This document shows, piece after piece, positions 1 to 7,848 of a stretch of DNA of 40,543 nucleotides (positions within the stretch are counted from its first letter, which is position 1; every line of letters begins with the position of its first letter). The notes under the pieces were generated by a model that saw only the letters and a list, made by a program, of their open reading frames with translations, did no database searches and was not told where the DNA came from. The position numbers and the translations under genes were made by a program. The stretch spans positions 1 to 40,543 of the forward strand of contig JACQWK010000364.1 in the NCBI GenBank assembly GCA_016209525.1, in the 5' to 3' direction. Origin of the DNA: Verrucomicrobiota bacterium. GTDB lineage: Bacteria > Verrucomicrobiota > Verrucomicrobiia > Limisphaerales > SIBE01.

Positions 1-941
1 CCGATAAACGGACCGCCGCTATAGAACTTGCCTCCGGATGATCCTTCCTCGAGCAGAACGATGAACGGCGCCTTCTCTGTCACGGCTGGATCGGCTGCTT
101 TGGGTTGCTGGAATGTCGCCAGAATAATTGCGCTTTCCGGCAGCAGTCGGCTGATCGTGTCAAATTGTGCCTGGCCAGCGACGACTTTGAAGGCGCCGGT
201 TTTACCGCCGGCGGCCGGATGATTGGCGGCTTCGATTGTGATGTCCCCGATTGCGAGCGTCTGGCCGGGTTGGCCTGCGGTCGAGAGCAATTCGTCGTCG
301 TGGTTGGCGGTGTTGTAAGTGAGCAACGGAACCGGGTAGAGCGCGAACCGGCTTGGGCCTGCGCCGGCGGTGCCGTTGCTGGAAGCAATCACCAAATCGA
401 CGGCCGGCCTGGACGAGAGCGCGCTACCGTCATCCTCGACGATTTTGTATCCGTTCGAAGCGAGGCGTTCCACGAGCACGGTGTCACCTGAGCCGCCGGG
501 AGGTGGGGAAAACAGGACTGTCGCGTTGGCTTTGTCTTTGACGAGCCATTTCACGACAGAGTCGAAAAGAGACAGGAACTCCTGCGTCACCAGGGAGGCA
601 TCGATTGAATGATGCCAACACATCAACGCGCGACGGGCCGGCGTTTGCTCCGGCACGCCAACCAATGAGACCTTGCTTTTCCGCGCCCAATACACCGGAC
701 CGCCTTGATCGAATCGATTCAACTCGCGCGCCAGCCGGGCTGGTTCGTACGCGTCGCTTCCCTCCGAAACGTAGCGCGTGCCCTCGCCTTCGGTTTCGAA
801 TGTTTCCTGGAAGATTAAGACCTGGGCTTGTGCGGCAAGGGGGAGCCAACAAAGAATCGCGGCAAGGCTAACGGGAGCCGGAGCGGTCCGCCCGACGGTT
901 TTCGACAATCGACTTCGGCAAAGCCGGAACTTGGAAGCCAT
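1..941 (-). CDS. Secreted protein of unknown function, N-terminal part (runs off left edge)
   Basis: An open frame continues without a stop from an ATG at 941 to the window edge, giving about 313 residues. The first 40 residues form a long signal peptide: a basic start rich in Lys and Arg, a hydrophobic stretch around Leu-Ala-Ala-Ile-Leu-Cys-Trp-Leu, and a likely Ala-Gln-Ala cleavage site before Gln. The mature part begins with residues VLIFQETFETEGEGTRYV and continues with alternating hydrophobic stretches such as AVDLVIASS and GDITIEAANHPAAGGKTG, resembling the N-terminal part of large verrucomicrobial extracellular proteins. I do not recognise a catalytic domain. The repeat at 992-1100 lies just upstream, so transcription would start in or beyond it. 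A TTG at 908 is an alternative start that would shorten the basic region. The frame is inferred from unbroken coding over more than 900 bases plus the signal peptide; the function is unknown. Confidence 0.7.
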   Translation of the reverse strand, partial: MASKFRLCRSRLSKTVGRTAPAPVSLAAILCWLPLAAQAQVLIFQETFETEGEGTRYVSEGSDAYEPARLARELNRFDQGGPVYWARKSKVSLVGVPEQTPARRALMCWHHSIDASLVTQEFLSLFDSVVKWLVKDKANATVLFSPPPGGSGDTVLVERLASNGYKIVEDDGSALSSRPAVDLVIASSNGTAGAGPSRFALYPVPLLTYNTANHDDELLSTAGQPGQTLAIGDITIEAANHPAAGGKTGAFKVVAGQAQFDTISRLLPESAIILATFQQPKAADPAVTEKAPFIVLLEEGSSGGKFYSGGPFI

Positions 942-991
942 GCCGATGGCAGATCGGCAATTCAGCACAGGGCGGCGAAGCCGCAACCGAA

Positions 992-1100
992 GTAGCGCAG
1001 ATTTGCAATCTGCTGTATCGCCGATTTGAAATCGGCGGGAGCTCGAGCGTTCCACAGGCTGCAAACCTGCGATACGGCAGATTGAAAACCTGCGCCACGA
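992..1100. repeat. Four-hairpin palindromic repeat, copy 1 (family A)
   Basis: This stretch is built from four consecutive short palindromes: GCAGATTTGCAATCTGC (997-1013), CCGATTTGAAATCGG (1021-1035), CAGGCTGCAAACCTG (1055-1069) and GCAGATTGAAAACCTGC (1077-1093). They are joined by the linkers TGTATCG and CGATACG, which are complementary, and the outer ends GTAGCGCAG and CTGCGCCAC also pair. The whole unit can therefore fold as one large hairpin or as four small ones. A second copy with the same architecture but different arm bases lies at 36696-36810. It sits upstream of the left-edge gene and downstream of phnW. Confidence 0.85.
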
Positions 1101-1206
1101 GAATTCGCCGAAACTAGCGGCGATTTCCAAAGATACTAATAGACCGCGAATCCGCGCTACGATGGAGGCAACGTGTGCTAAACACATGACCAATTTCTGT
1201 TCGTGT

Positions 1207-2349
1207 TCAGGCCCGGGTGATTCTCACATCCATTTCCTCCAGCGTGTCAGCGACTGCCGCGAGCAAGGCTCGCAGATCCGATTCAAAAATGCGCCCGATG
1301 CAGCCGATGCGAAAAGTGTTCGCCTGGGAAACTTTTCCCGGATAGATGATGATCCCCTTGTCGCTAAGCCGCCGGTAGAATTCTTCGAAGCTGAACCTCG
1401 GATGCTCCGGGCAGTGGAAGGCCGTCACGATATAACTTTGCCGCTTCGGATCGAGGTAGCTGCTGAAACCGAGCTTCTTCATCCCCTTGACGAGCACGTC
1501 GTAGTTGTTGCCGTAGCGGGCGGCCCGGCCCAGCACCCCTCCTTCCTGATCCAGCTCGCGCAATGCCTGATCGAACGCAAGGAGCGCATGCGTCGGAGGC
1601 GTGAATCGGAACTGGCCGTTGGCTTCGAATCCTTTCAGTTGCCCCAACAGATCGAGACTCAAGCTGCGCGCATTGCCGTCCGACGCGAGCAGTGCTTCAC
1701 GGCGGGCGATAATGAACGAGAAACCCGGCACGCCCTCGATGCATTTGTTGGCCGAGGACACCAAATAGTCGATGTCCACAGTCTTCAAGTCAATGGGCAC
1801 CGCGCCGAAGCTGCTCATGGCATCCACGATGTAGCCGCGGCCAAACTCCTTGACCACGCGGCCAATCTCCACGATCGGGTTGAGAATGCCGGTCGTGGTC
1901 TCGCAGTGAACCACCGCGACGTGGGTGATCCTCGAGTCCGAAGCCAAGGTCCGCCGGACAAGCTGTAAATCCGGCGACTGGTTCTCCGGGCTGCGAAGTG
2001 CGTGAGCGTCGATTTTCAGAACAGACGCCATATGCACGATGCGCTCGCCGTAGATGCCGTTGGTCAAAACGAGCAGCCGTCCCTTAGCCGGGACCACCGA
2101 GGAAAGCACCGATTCCACGCCGAAAGTGCCGCTTCCCTGCATCAGAATCGCTTCGTATCCATCTTCCCGCGTCACGCCCGCCAGGGTGAGCAGTTTCACT
2201 CGGATATCTTGAAGCAATTTCATGAGAGCTTCGTCGCGCGATCCGATGTCGCGCAACATGGCTTGCTTCACCGTCTGGCTGGTGGTGAGGGGGCCGGGCG
2301 TGAACAGAGTCTTGTCTTTGGCGGTTGGTAAGATGCGTGGCTCTTTCAT
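1207..2349 (-). CDS. phnW: 2-aminoethylphosphonate--pyruvate transaminase
   Basis: This is a PLP-dependent class V aminotransferase of 380 residues that interconverts phosphonoacetaldehyde plus alanine and 2-aminoethylphosphonate plus pyruvate. Family signatures are visible: LFTPGPLTTSQTVKQAML near residue 15, the MQGSGTFGVE segment near 70, SSANKCIEGVPGF around 198-210 with the PLP-binding lysine at about K202, RFTPPTHALLAFDQAL, and the C-terminal IIIYPGKVSQANTFRIGCIG. In isolation PhnW is usually catabolic. Here it follows the phosphonopyruvate decarboxylase gene by 44 bases on the same strand, with PEP mutase upstream, which makes the biosynthetic direction (formation of AEP) more likely. 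Length is close to the family norm of about 365. The protein should be cytosolic. No phnX hydrolase is seen beside it. Confidence 0.95.
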   Translation of the reverse strand: MKEPRILPTAKDKTLFTPGPLTTSQTVKQAMLRDIGSRDEALMKLLQDIRVKLLTLAGVTREDGYEAILMQGSGTFGVESVLSSVVPAKGRLLVLTNGIYGERIVHMASVLKIDAHALRSPENQSPDLQLVRRTLASDSRITHVAVVHCETTTGILNPIVEIGRVVKEFGRGYIVDAMSSFGAVPIDLKTVDIDYLVSSANKCIEGVPGFSFIIARREALLASDGNARSLSLDLLGQLKGFEANGQFRFTPPTHALLAFDQALRELDQEGGVLGRAARYGNNYDVLVKGMKKLGFSSYLDPKRQSYIVTAFHCPEHPRFSFEEFYRRLSDKGIIIYPGKVSQANTFRIGCIGRIFESDLRALLAAVADTLEEMDVRITRA

Positions 2350-2393
2350 GCCTTAAAAGTGGAGAGGCAAATCCGCGATCTTTGCAAGCTCCT

Positions 2394-3545
2394 TTAAGTC
2401 CGGCGCTTCAGAAAATCCATGAAACGTTCCTTGACTTCGTGGGGCTTGACCGTGGGCCGGCCCAGGTTCTTAGGCGATCCAGGCCGAATCTTGACGTGCA
2501 AAAAATTCGGTCCGGCGCTCGCACGAAGTGATCTCACACCATTCCGAATGTCCTCCTCCCGGTCGGCCGCGAAGGCGTGGCGATAGTTTGACGCGGCCGC
2601 GATGGCAGCGAATCGGGTCACACCCGAGGCGGTACGCTGGCCCCCGGTCGAATCGTGGGATTCGTTGTCCAGCACAATGTGCAACAGGTTCGGAGGCTGA
2701 TGATAGCCAATGGTGGCCAAGGAACCCAGTTTCATTAACGCCGCGCCGTCGCCGTCAATGACCACCACCGTTTGATTGGGGAGCGTCTGAGCGATACCGA
2801 ACCCGATGGCAGAAGCGGTTCCCATGCCCCCAACCACGTACAAATGATTTGGGCGATCGGCCAAAGTGAACAACTCGCGGCCAGTCTTGCCCGTCGTTGC
2901 GATGATGGCCTCGTCTCCGGCCAAGTTCTCCAGAATCACCCGCAGGGCTTCGCTCCGCGTCAGCCTCAGTTCCGGGCCAGAGGCGGCCTCCTGTCGAGGT
3001 TCGGCCGCCAGCCATGGAGGTCGCTTTGCGTCTTTCAGCTCCCATTCCTCGACCGTGTCATGAGACATCACGAGTGCGAAGGGCCGCCGCCGCTCTTTCA
3101 TGCTCGTGTCGGCTTTCTCGATTGCCGAAGCGATTTCGTAATCCTCCCTGGGAAACGGCAGCCAGGGGATTTCCAACGTGTCCAACAAACGATGCGTGAT
3201 GCGTCCCATTTGTTCGTGTTGGGGTTCATCCTTCACGCCCGGTTCTCCGCGCCAAGTCACGATCAGAAGCGTCGGAACTCGAAACGGATAGTTTAACGAG
3301 GTCAGCGGATTGACCATGTTCCCTAGTCCCGAATTCTGGCACATGGTCACTGTGTTTCTGCCTGCCAAATAAGCGCCGAACGTAATGCCCACGGCCTCTC
3401 CCTCGCTGGCAGCGCCGACGTAGTTGAGCGTGGGGTCGCTGATCACGTAGTTGATGAACGGTTTCAGGAAAGAGCAAGGCACGCCCGCGTATTGGCTGTA
3501 ATTCAAGGCGCGGAGCGGCTCGATGAATGAGGCTGCTTTGATCAC
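2394..3545 (-). CDS. ppd: Phosphonopyruvate decarboxylase (ThDP-dependent)
   Basis: This 383-residue thiamine-diphosphate enzyme removes CO2 from phosphonopyruvate to give phosphonoacetaldehyde, the step that pulls the unfavourable PEP mutase reaction forward. The N-terminal pyrimidine-binding domain carries the SEGEAVGI motif (47-54), and the C-terminal pyrophosphate-binding domain carries GDGAALMKLGSLATIGYH starting at 265 and LDNESHDSTGGQ near 292, the expected ThDP/Mg motif. The ATTGKTGRELF segment (216-226) is typical of Ppd and close sulfopyruvate decarboxylases. Length matches single-chain Ppd (about 380). It lies between the PEP mutase fusion gene (197-base gap holding a palindromic repeat) and phnW. 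Sulfopyruvate decarboxylase is the main alternative, but the PEP mutase neighbour argues for Ppd. Confidence 0.93.
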   Translation of the reverse strand: MIKAASFIEPLRALNYSQYAGVPCSFLKPFINYVISDPTLNYVGAASEGEAVGITFGAYLAGRNTVTMCQNSGLGNMVNPLTSLNYPFRVPTLLIVTWRGEPGVKDEPQHEQMGRITHRLLDTLEIPWLPFPREDYEIASAIEKADTSMKERRRPFALVMSHDTVEEWELKDAKRPPWLAAEPRQEAASGPELRLTRSEALRVILENLAGDEAIIATTGKTGRELFTLADRPNHLYVVGGMGTASAIGFGIAQTLPNQTVVVIDGDGAALMKLGSLATIGYHQPPNLLHIVLDNESHDSTGGQRTASGVTRFAAIAAASNYRHAFAADREEDIRNGVRSLRASAGPNFLHVKIRPGSPKNLGRPTVKPHEVKERFMDFLKRRT

Positions 3546-3578
3546 TTCAACAGCACATCTTGCTTGCAGCAGTTCCCT

Positions 3579-3690
3579 TTCAGAATGCGACGAATACCCT
3601 TCAACCCATCCCTCCCCGCATCACATGGGGAGAGGGTGTGCGACTTGTCCGCCGTAGGCTTGGCGAAGGCGGAAGGACGGGTGAGGGGCA
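3579..3690. repeat. Dispersed repeat family C, copy 1
   Basis: The gap between the PEP mutase and decarboxylase genes holds a repeat starting TTTCAGAATGCGACGAATAC and ending GGACGGGTGAGGGGC. The 65 bases from 3625 to 3689 match 11799-11863 with one mismatch. It contains internal complementarity between GTCCGCC near 3648 and GGCGAAGGCGGA near 3662, and its pyrimidine-rich left part partly complements its GGGTGAGGGGC end. If the genes are co-transcribed, this forms a structured spacer in the mRNA. Confidence 0.8.
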
Positions 3691-3742
3691 ATTGAGGTGA
3701 CGATTTCAAATCGATTAGTCTCATCTCGACTGCAAATTCGAA

Positions 3743-5350
3743 TTAGAAGGCCTGAGCACGATCCAGATCATCGAGATCATCGACGTCCAGCCAGTGGCCT
3801 GTGATGTAGAGGACTTGAACGCGGACGCTGCGGGCCAACAAGTGTCGGAAAAGATCATCGAAGCGAAGCCGGGAGAAATCCGGGCGTTCCGAGAGCTCTT
3901 CCAAGCCTGTTCTAAGGACGGCCGTGCCGCGCGCCGTTGTTTTGATCAAGCCGATCCATTCGCCTTGGATCGTCTCGGCCGGGAGGTCTGGGCCAATATC
4001 CGCAAGGAAGACGGCCTCCTCGCTATACTCCAGTGAATAAGGGCGCGTCGTCGAAACGAAATCCACGTAACCCTTGATCTGCCCGCGGTTCTTCCCCGCG
4101 GCGTCCACGACGATGGCGATGTCGTGCTCCTCCACGAGCAAATTCTGCAGGATATGCTTCCGGAACAAGATATCGCCAAAGGAGATGACTAATTCACCTT
4201 CCAGGTGAGAAACGGCCTTGCTTAACGACAGCAACTCCGCCGTGTTCTCAAAATCGTCGTTATCCACGAAATGAACGCCCGGCGCGTTGACCTCTTGCTT
4301 GCCGTAGCCACGGACAACGATGATGTCTTTGATCCGGGCTGCGCGGAATTGATGGACAAGTTTGTGAAGAAGGGGAATGCCGCCGACAGGAATCATCGCT
4401 TTGGGTTTGGCCCGCGTCAGTTCGCCCAACTCACCTCCGCGCGACGCGGCAAGAATGATCGCGCGAGTCGATTCGAGACGTTTTGGCAAATAACGTTCTT
4501 CCGCCTGGAGCAATTCCTCGGCGTTCTGAAGACGAAACACCTCCTTGATCGAGGCGATTTGATCTTCCGCTGTACCGACCGACCGTTCCGTGAAGATCTG
4601 GCGGCAAGTTTTCTGCATCGCCGTGATGCAACTGCGAAGGTTCTGGTTCGCCCAAATGACCATCCGAATCCCCGCGCGCTCGAAACGCTCCACCGGCGCG
4701 CTGTAATACGTGGTCGGCACAACCACCAGCGGACTAGACCCGTCCCAGGCCTGGGCAAAAGCGAGCACCTCGTCTGGACTCTGCTTCTTGCTGTGGACGA
4801 GCAGCGCGTCCGCGCCGGCCTGTTGATAGGCCTTGGCGCGGTGGAGGACTTCTTCGAGGCTCCAACCGGCGATAAAGCCTTCCAACCTGGCGAGGATGCA
4901 GAAATCCGGGTCGCTTTGCGCGTCTTTGGCCGCTTTGATTTTGCCGACGAACTCCTCGATTTCGGCCAACGGTTGGCGTTCCCCGCGGATGAAGGAGTTG
5001 GTCTTCGGGAACAATTTGTCTTCGACGCAAACCGCCGCGATCCCTCGTTGCTCCAATTTGCGGACCAGGCGGCGGATGTTGTTGAAGTTCCCGTAACCAG
5101 TGTCGCCATCCAGGAGAATCGGGATATCTGTGGCATCGCTCATGAACTCGACGACCTCCAGAACTTGGGTCCAACTGGCTTCGTTGTTGTCGCGGACTCC
5201 CAGGGCCGCGGAAATCGCCAGGCCACTTGCCCAAATGCCGGGGAATCCCGCTTCCTCGACGAGCTTTGCGCTCAAGCCATTATGCGCTTCCATCAGGAAG
5301 ACCAGTCTGTCCGAATGAAGGAGCCGCTTGAATTGCGTAGTCTTAGTCAC
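3743..5350 (-). CDS. pepM: Phosphoenolpyruvate mutase fused to a nucleotidyltransferase
   Basis: This bifunctional protein (535 residues from the GTG at 5350) starts phosphonate biosynthesis by converting PEP to phosphonopyruvate, forming the C-P bond. Residues 1-290 are an isocitrate-lyase-superfamily barrel with [18 protein letters not shown], the Mg-binding [11 protein letters not shown] at 81-91, and [10 protein letters not shown] at 110-119, the diagnostic PEP mutase loop. Residues 296-535 are a separate NTP transferase fold, with [20 protein letters not shown] followed by [13 protein letters not shown] (glycine-rich NTP loop and PKAMIPV) and later [16 protein letters not shown] and [13 protein letters not shown] similar domain in known phosphonate clusters activates the phosphonate with CTP, so the product may be CMP-AEP; this is inference. 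An in-frame TTG at 5389 would add 13 residues, but family members start close to the GTG. The gene is first in a pepM-ppd-phnW set. Confidence 0.92.
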   Translation of the reverse strand: MTKTTQFKRLLHSDRLVFLMEAHNGLSAKLVEEAGFPGIWASGLAISAALGVRDNNEASWTQVLEVVEFMSDATDIPILLDGDTGYGNFNNIRRLVRKLEQRGIAAVCVEDKLFPKTNSFIRGERQPLAEIEEFVGKIKAAKDAQSDPDFCILARLEGFIAGWSLEEVLHRAKAYQQAGADALLVHSKKQSPDEVLAFAQAWDGSSPLVVVPTTYYSAPVERFERAGIRMVIWANQNLRSCITAMQKTCRQIFTERSVGTAEDQIASIKEVFRLQNAEELLQAEERYLPKRLESTRAIILAASRGGELGELTRAKPKAMIPVGGIPLLHKLVHQFRAARIKDIIVVRGYGKQEVNAPGVHFVDNDDFENTAELLSLSKAVSHLEGELVISFGDILFRKHILQNLLVEEHDIAIVVDAAGKNRGQIKGYVDFVSTTRPYSLEYSEEAVFLADIGPDLPAETIQGEWIGLIKTTARGTAVLRTGLEELSERPDFSRLRFDDLFRHLLARSVRVQVLYITGHWLDVDDLDDLDRAQAF

Positions 5351-5523
5351 GACGCCTGGAATTAGTAGTGACCGCGCGAAGAGATGCAACTCTTCATTGC
5401 GGGGCGCGCTGGTTTCTCATTGCGCTGGCGAAACCAGCTATGTCACAATTCTCACCCAAGATCGGAGCAATCCCGACGCGCCTTGCCATCACACGAGCTT
5501 GAATCAACTTCATGGAAGCGACA

Positions 5524-5922
5524 ATGACTGAACAGAAAACTGCCTCGCTGACACAATCACGATCTCGCAGCCTAAGCCTTGATCGGAACTTCGGAAACCT
5601 CGACGAATCGAATTTCGCGTCCGGCCAGCGGCTGGATGGCGGGCGTCCGACCCGTGTTGACGCACCTTTAGCGCGTGCTGTAGGGGAACTGGAAGTGCGG
5701 CTCGATCCCGGCAAGCTGGTCGTGTTCAACGGGGACAAAGTGTATCACGCCGTCACACCGCTGGACCAGGGGGAGGAGCGGTTTGTCATCACGATGGAAT
5801 ACGTCACTTCGGGCGAAATGCACTGGTTCATGCGCTTCGTCTCGAACATGAAAGATGCGATCGCCTATTTCGATCTTCGAGAGGTGTTCCTCAAGCGGCG
5901 CCGGCATGGCGCGGCGCTTTAA
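5524..5922 (+). CDS. C-terminal fragment resembling an Fe(II)/2-oxoglutarate oxygenase
   Basis: Residues from about 45 onward (numbered from the ATG at 5524) read like the end of a double-stranded beta-helix oxygenase. GELEVRLDPGKLVVFNGDKV is followed by YHAVTPL, with a candidate distal iron-ligand histidine, and ERFVITMEYV holds a candidate 2-oxoglutarate-binding arginine; the tail includes FVSNMKDAIAYF. The HxD part of the iron site is missing, and the first 45 or so residues are Ser/Arg-rich and unlike the fold, so this is probably a truncated or decayed gene. GGAAG lies 5 bases before the ATG at 5524, which favours it over the ATG at 5512. It is divergent from the PEP mutase gene, so a phosphonate-modifying ancestor is possible. 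Function is uncertain and inactivity is likely. Confidence 0.5.
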   Translation: MTEQKTASLTQSRSRSLSLDRNFGNLDESNFASGQRLDGGRPTRVDAPLARAVGELEVRLDPGKLVVFNGDKVYHAVTPLDQGEERFVITMEYVTSGEMHWFMRFVSNMKDAIAYFDLREVFLKRRRHGAAL

Positions 5923-6188
5923 CCATCTGTCTTCAAGGGACTGCGGTTTGGACTGAGATCGGAAGTGGCTCTCACCTTGACCACATCCTTCGGTCGCAGC
6001 ATTTTTTCCAGAAGAATTCTCAAAAAAATCTTGCGATGCAAATCGAGGAGTGATACGAATCGAAGCTAGCTGGGTGCTGAAGGAACACCCGGTAACACAA
6101 AAAAATAAGGAGTGCGCTGTGCAGTACGAATTAACGGACGCAGTTGCCTGCGTGAGGCTGCACGCGACCTCCAAAGGAGATAGCTAAG

Positions 6189-6314
6189 ATGAAAAATACA
6201 AGGAGTTGCATACCTACCGCCGTGATCGTTTTGTCATTGTCCCTGTGGTCGCCCGGAGCACTGGGCCAAGGATGGCCAACACCACCGACATACTCGGATT
6301 GCCAGGACATTTGA
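6189..6314 (+). pseudogene. Signal-peptide reading frame cut off from the following coiled-coil protein
   Basis: An ATG at 6189 follows a good ribosome site (AAAGGAGATAGCTAAG). It encodes 41 residues beginning MKNTRSCIPTAVIVLSLSLW and ending in SPGALGQGW and a short tail, a convincing secretion signal with a likely cleavage after Ala-Leu-Gly. The frame stops at 6312-6314. The next frame (+1) is open from well upstream of 6271 and runs straight into the coiled-coil gene at 6349, including the residues ARTFDGLLKSEARIDLMKTW. A one-base shift between about 6265 and 6312 would fuse the two into one secreted protein of about 290 residues. Either the gene is frameshifted, the assembly has an indel, or this is a short independent peptide gene. 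Confidence 0.55.
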
Positions 6315-6348
6315 CGGGCTTCTGAAAAGCGAAGCGCGAATCGACTTG

Positions 6349-7071
6349 ATGAAAACTTGGAGCGAAGAGAGAGACAGAGCACGGCTGCAACACGAGGAGG
6401 CCTTGAAAGTCCGCGACAAGAGAATCAGGGAGCTGGAACAGAGGCTGAAGGTTCTTGAGGAGCGAAATGCGGCAAAGCCGAATGCCGAGACCGCCAACAA
6501 TCGCCTTGCCTCGCAATCTTCTCAACGTATCGACAAACAGAGAATCCAACAACTCGCTGCCGAAATGCGGTCCGCAGTGGAGAACAACACAGAGAAGGGG
6601 GCCCCCACCGTCATCACGAGTTCTTATTTGGGACCTTCCCGAATACTAGGCGACGCGACGTTCAAAAACGCCCGAGACACAGTTGATGATCATTTGGGCC
6701 GAAGAGTCGATTGGGAAGGAGTCGCAGAAATGATCAAGGGACTTGAGAGTTTTCGTACGGGATTGGCGGGCAAGTCGAGGCACCGATATGAAGGGGTTGT
6801 CAATACGAATCTTGAATTGATGGCCGGGCACTTGAACAGGGTGCGCGAAGTCGTGACAGAGGAACAACAGGGAATGTTTGACGAAGCCCTTGAGGATGAC
6901 AGGATTCTCTCAAAATTCACGCAGGCCGCTGAACTGTCTTCCGCCCTGCAGATGCGCCTCGAGATGACGAAAGCTGAGCTTCTCGACCGTCAAGCGGCGA
7001 TAGCGTCGCAACTTGCCACCCGTTCGAGTGGTGAGGCCAGCAGAGCAAATTCTGAGAACTCTGGACGGTGA
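6349..7071 (+). CDS. Coiled-coil protein, probably secreted, unknown function
   Basis: The frame encodes about 240 residues. The first 45 are highly charged and predicted coiled coil (for example KVRDKRIRELEQRLKVLEER), followed by a Gln/Asn/Ser-rich linker and then a mainly helical region with repeated Leu/Met/Glu spacing up to the end. No catalytic motif is recognised. No good ribosome site precedes the ATG at 6349 or the TTG at 6346, whereas a strong one with a signal peptide lies at 6170-6314 in another frame, so the natural product is probably exported once a frameshift is resolved. The lipoprotein gene starts 78 bases downstream on the same strand. Base composition here is visibly richer in A and T than the dcw genes to the right. 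Confidence 0.6.
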   Translation: MKTWSEERDRARLQHEEALKVRDKRIRELEQRLKVLEERNAAKPNAETANNRLASQSSQRIDKQRIQQLAAEMRSAVENNTEKGAPTVITSSYLGPSRILGDATFKNARDTVDDHLGRRVDWEGVAEMIKGLESFRTGLAGKSRHRYEGVVNTNLELMAGHLNRVREVVTEEQQGMFDEALEDDRILSKFTQAAELSSALQMRLEMTKAELLDRQAAIASQLATRSSGEASRANSENSGR

Positions 7072-7149
7072 AGAGAATTTGCCACGACGGGCCAAGGACG
7101 GACGCTATTCCACGTATCACTCAACAATCTAATCGAAGGAGAAAGAAGT

Positions 7150-7503
7150 ATGACGCTCAAATCGAAAATGCAAGCCCGGCGTTGCTTTCTGATGGCCGCC
7201 GGCTTGCTCATGTTTGCCGGTTGTTCTGGAGGCGGCAATCCACAGCCTGTGGACGCCTTTCTTAACGAATACCAAAGTCGTGTAGAAAAGTGGGAGGCGA
7301 AGGCAAAGACCGGGCCACTTTCGCTGACCGACCTCCAGCAACTGGGAGAGGAGGCGAAGAAGAACATGGCGAATATGTTGGAACTGGGAAAGAAGCACAA
7401 ATGGTCCGTAGCTCAGGCAGAACGCTCCAAAGGACTATCCTCTCGGATGCAACAGATCGTCATTGCGAACACACGTCGTCAGACACCACCAAACGCCCAA
7501 TAG
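7150..7503 (+). CDS. Small putative lipoprotein, unknown function
   Basis: This 117-residue protein has a basic start, a hydrophobic stretch (FLMAAGLLMF) and the lipobox LMFAGC, with Cys25 as the predicted lipidated residue followed by SGGGN, which suggests outer-membrane sorting. The mature part is short, helical and Lys/Gln-rich. It starts behind AAGGAG, 8 bases from the ATG. It follows the split coiled-coil gene on the same strand and precedes the 84-residue gene, so the three may form one transcription unit. I do not recognise a family. Confidence 0.75.
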   Translation: MTLKSKMQARRCFLMAAGLLMFAGCSGGGNPQPVDAFLNEYQSRVEKWEAKAKTGPLSLTDLQQLGEEAKKNMANMLELGKKHKWSVAQAERSKGLSSRMQQIVIANTRRQTPPNAQ

Positions 7504-7578
7504 ATCCACCCTTGCCTGATACTCGAACTCACTTAAAGCTCAACACCACGTCCATCGAATCTGCACGAAAACTCGCAC

Positions 7579-7589
7579 AAGGAGGTTAA
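7579..7589 (+). promoter_or_regulatory. Near-perfect Shine-Dalgarno sequence
   Basis: AAGGAGGTTAA lies 3 bases before the ATG at 7593, with its GGAGG core 7 bases from the start. It is one of the most complete anti-16S matches in the window; most dcw starts here have weak or no such site. It fixes the start of the downstream gene and suggests strong translation or a foreign origin. Confidence 0.8.
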
Positions 7590-7592
7590 CCC

Positions 7593-7847
7593 ATGAACAA
7601 AACAAAACCCGTTCACGAAATCCGTCTCGGCGCGATCAAAGCCGCTCTTTGGGAAAACGAAGTCGGCGACTCCACGAAGTACAACGTCACGTTTTCCAAG
7701 AACTACAAAGATGGCGAGCAATGGAAATCCACTCAGAGCTTCGGGCGTGAGGATCTTCTGCTCTTGGCGAAAATCGCCGACCGAGCGCACTCGTGGATTT
7801 TCGAGCATCCTCCAGGGAAGTCAGACGGCAGATCAAGCGCGCCATAG
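7593..7847 (+). CDS. Small conserved-looking protein, unknown function
   Basis: This is an 84-residue soluble protein with HEIRLGAIKAALWENE near the start, NVTFSKNYKDGEQWKSTQSF in the middle and DLLLLAKIADRAHSWIFE at the end. I recall similar short proteins with this Ile-Arg-Leu-Gly, Ala-Trp-Glu-Asn and Tyr-Lys-Asp-Gly pattern from planctomycetes and other environmental bacteria, often near plasmid or mobile functions, but no function is known to me. The beta-strand pattern could bind DNA or another polymer; that is a guess. The start is fixed by the very strong ribosome site at 7579-7589. It is immediately followed by a truncated Uma2-like frame. Confidence 0.75.
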   Translation: MNKTKPVHEIRLGAIKAALWENEVGDSTKYNVTFSKNYKDGEQWKSTQSFGREDLLLLAKIADRAHSWIFEHPPGKSDGRSSAP

Positions 7848-7848
7848 C

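Noticed and set aside
992..1100. CRISPR array
   Set aside because: The palindromic units differ from each other and there are no equal repeats with unique spacers.
4271..5365. 364-codon plus-strand frame opposite the PEP mutase gene
   Set aside because: The minus strand carries the unmistakable PEP mutase and nucleotidyltransferase motifs; this is a mirror of that frame.
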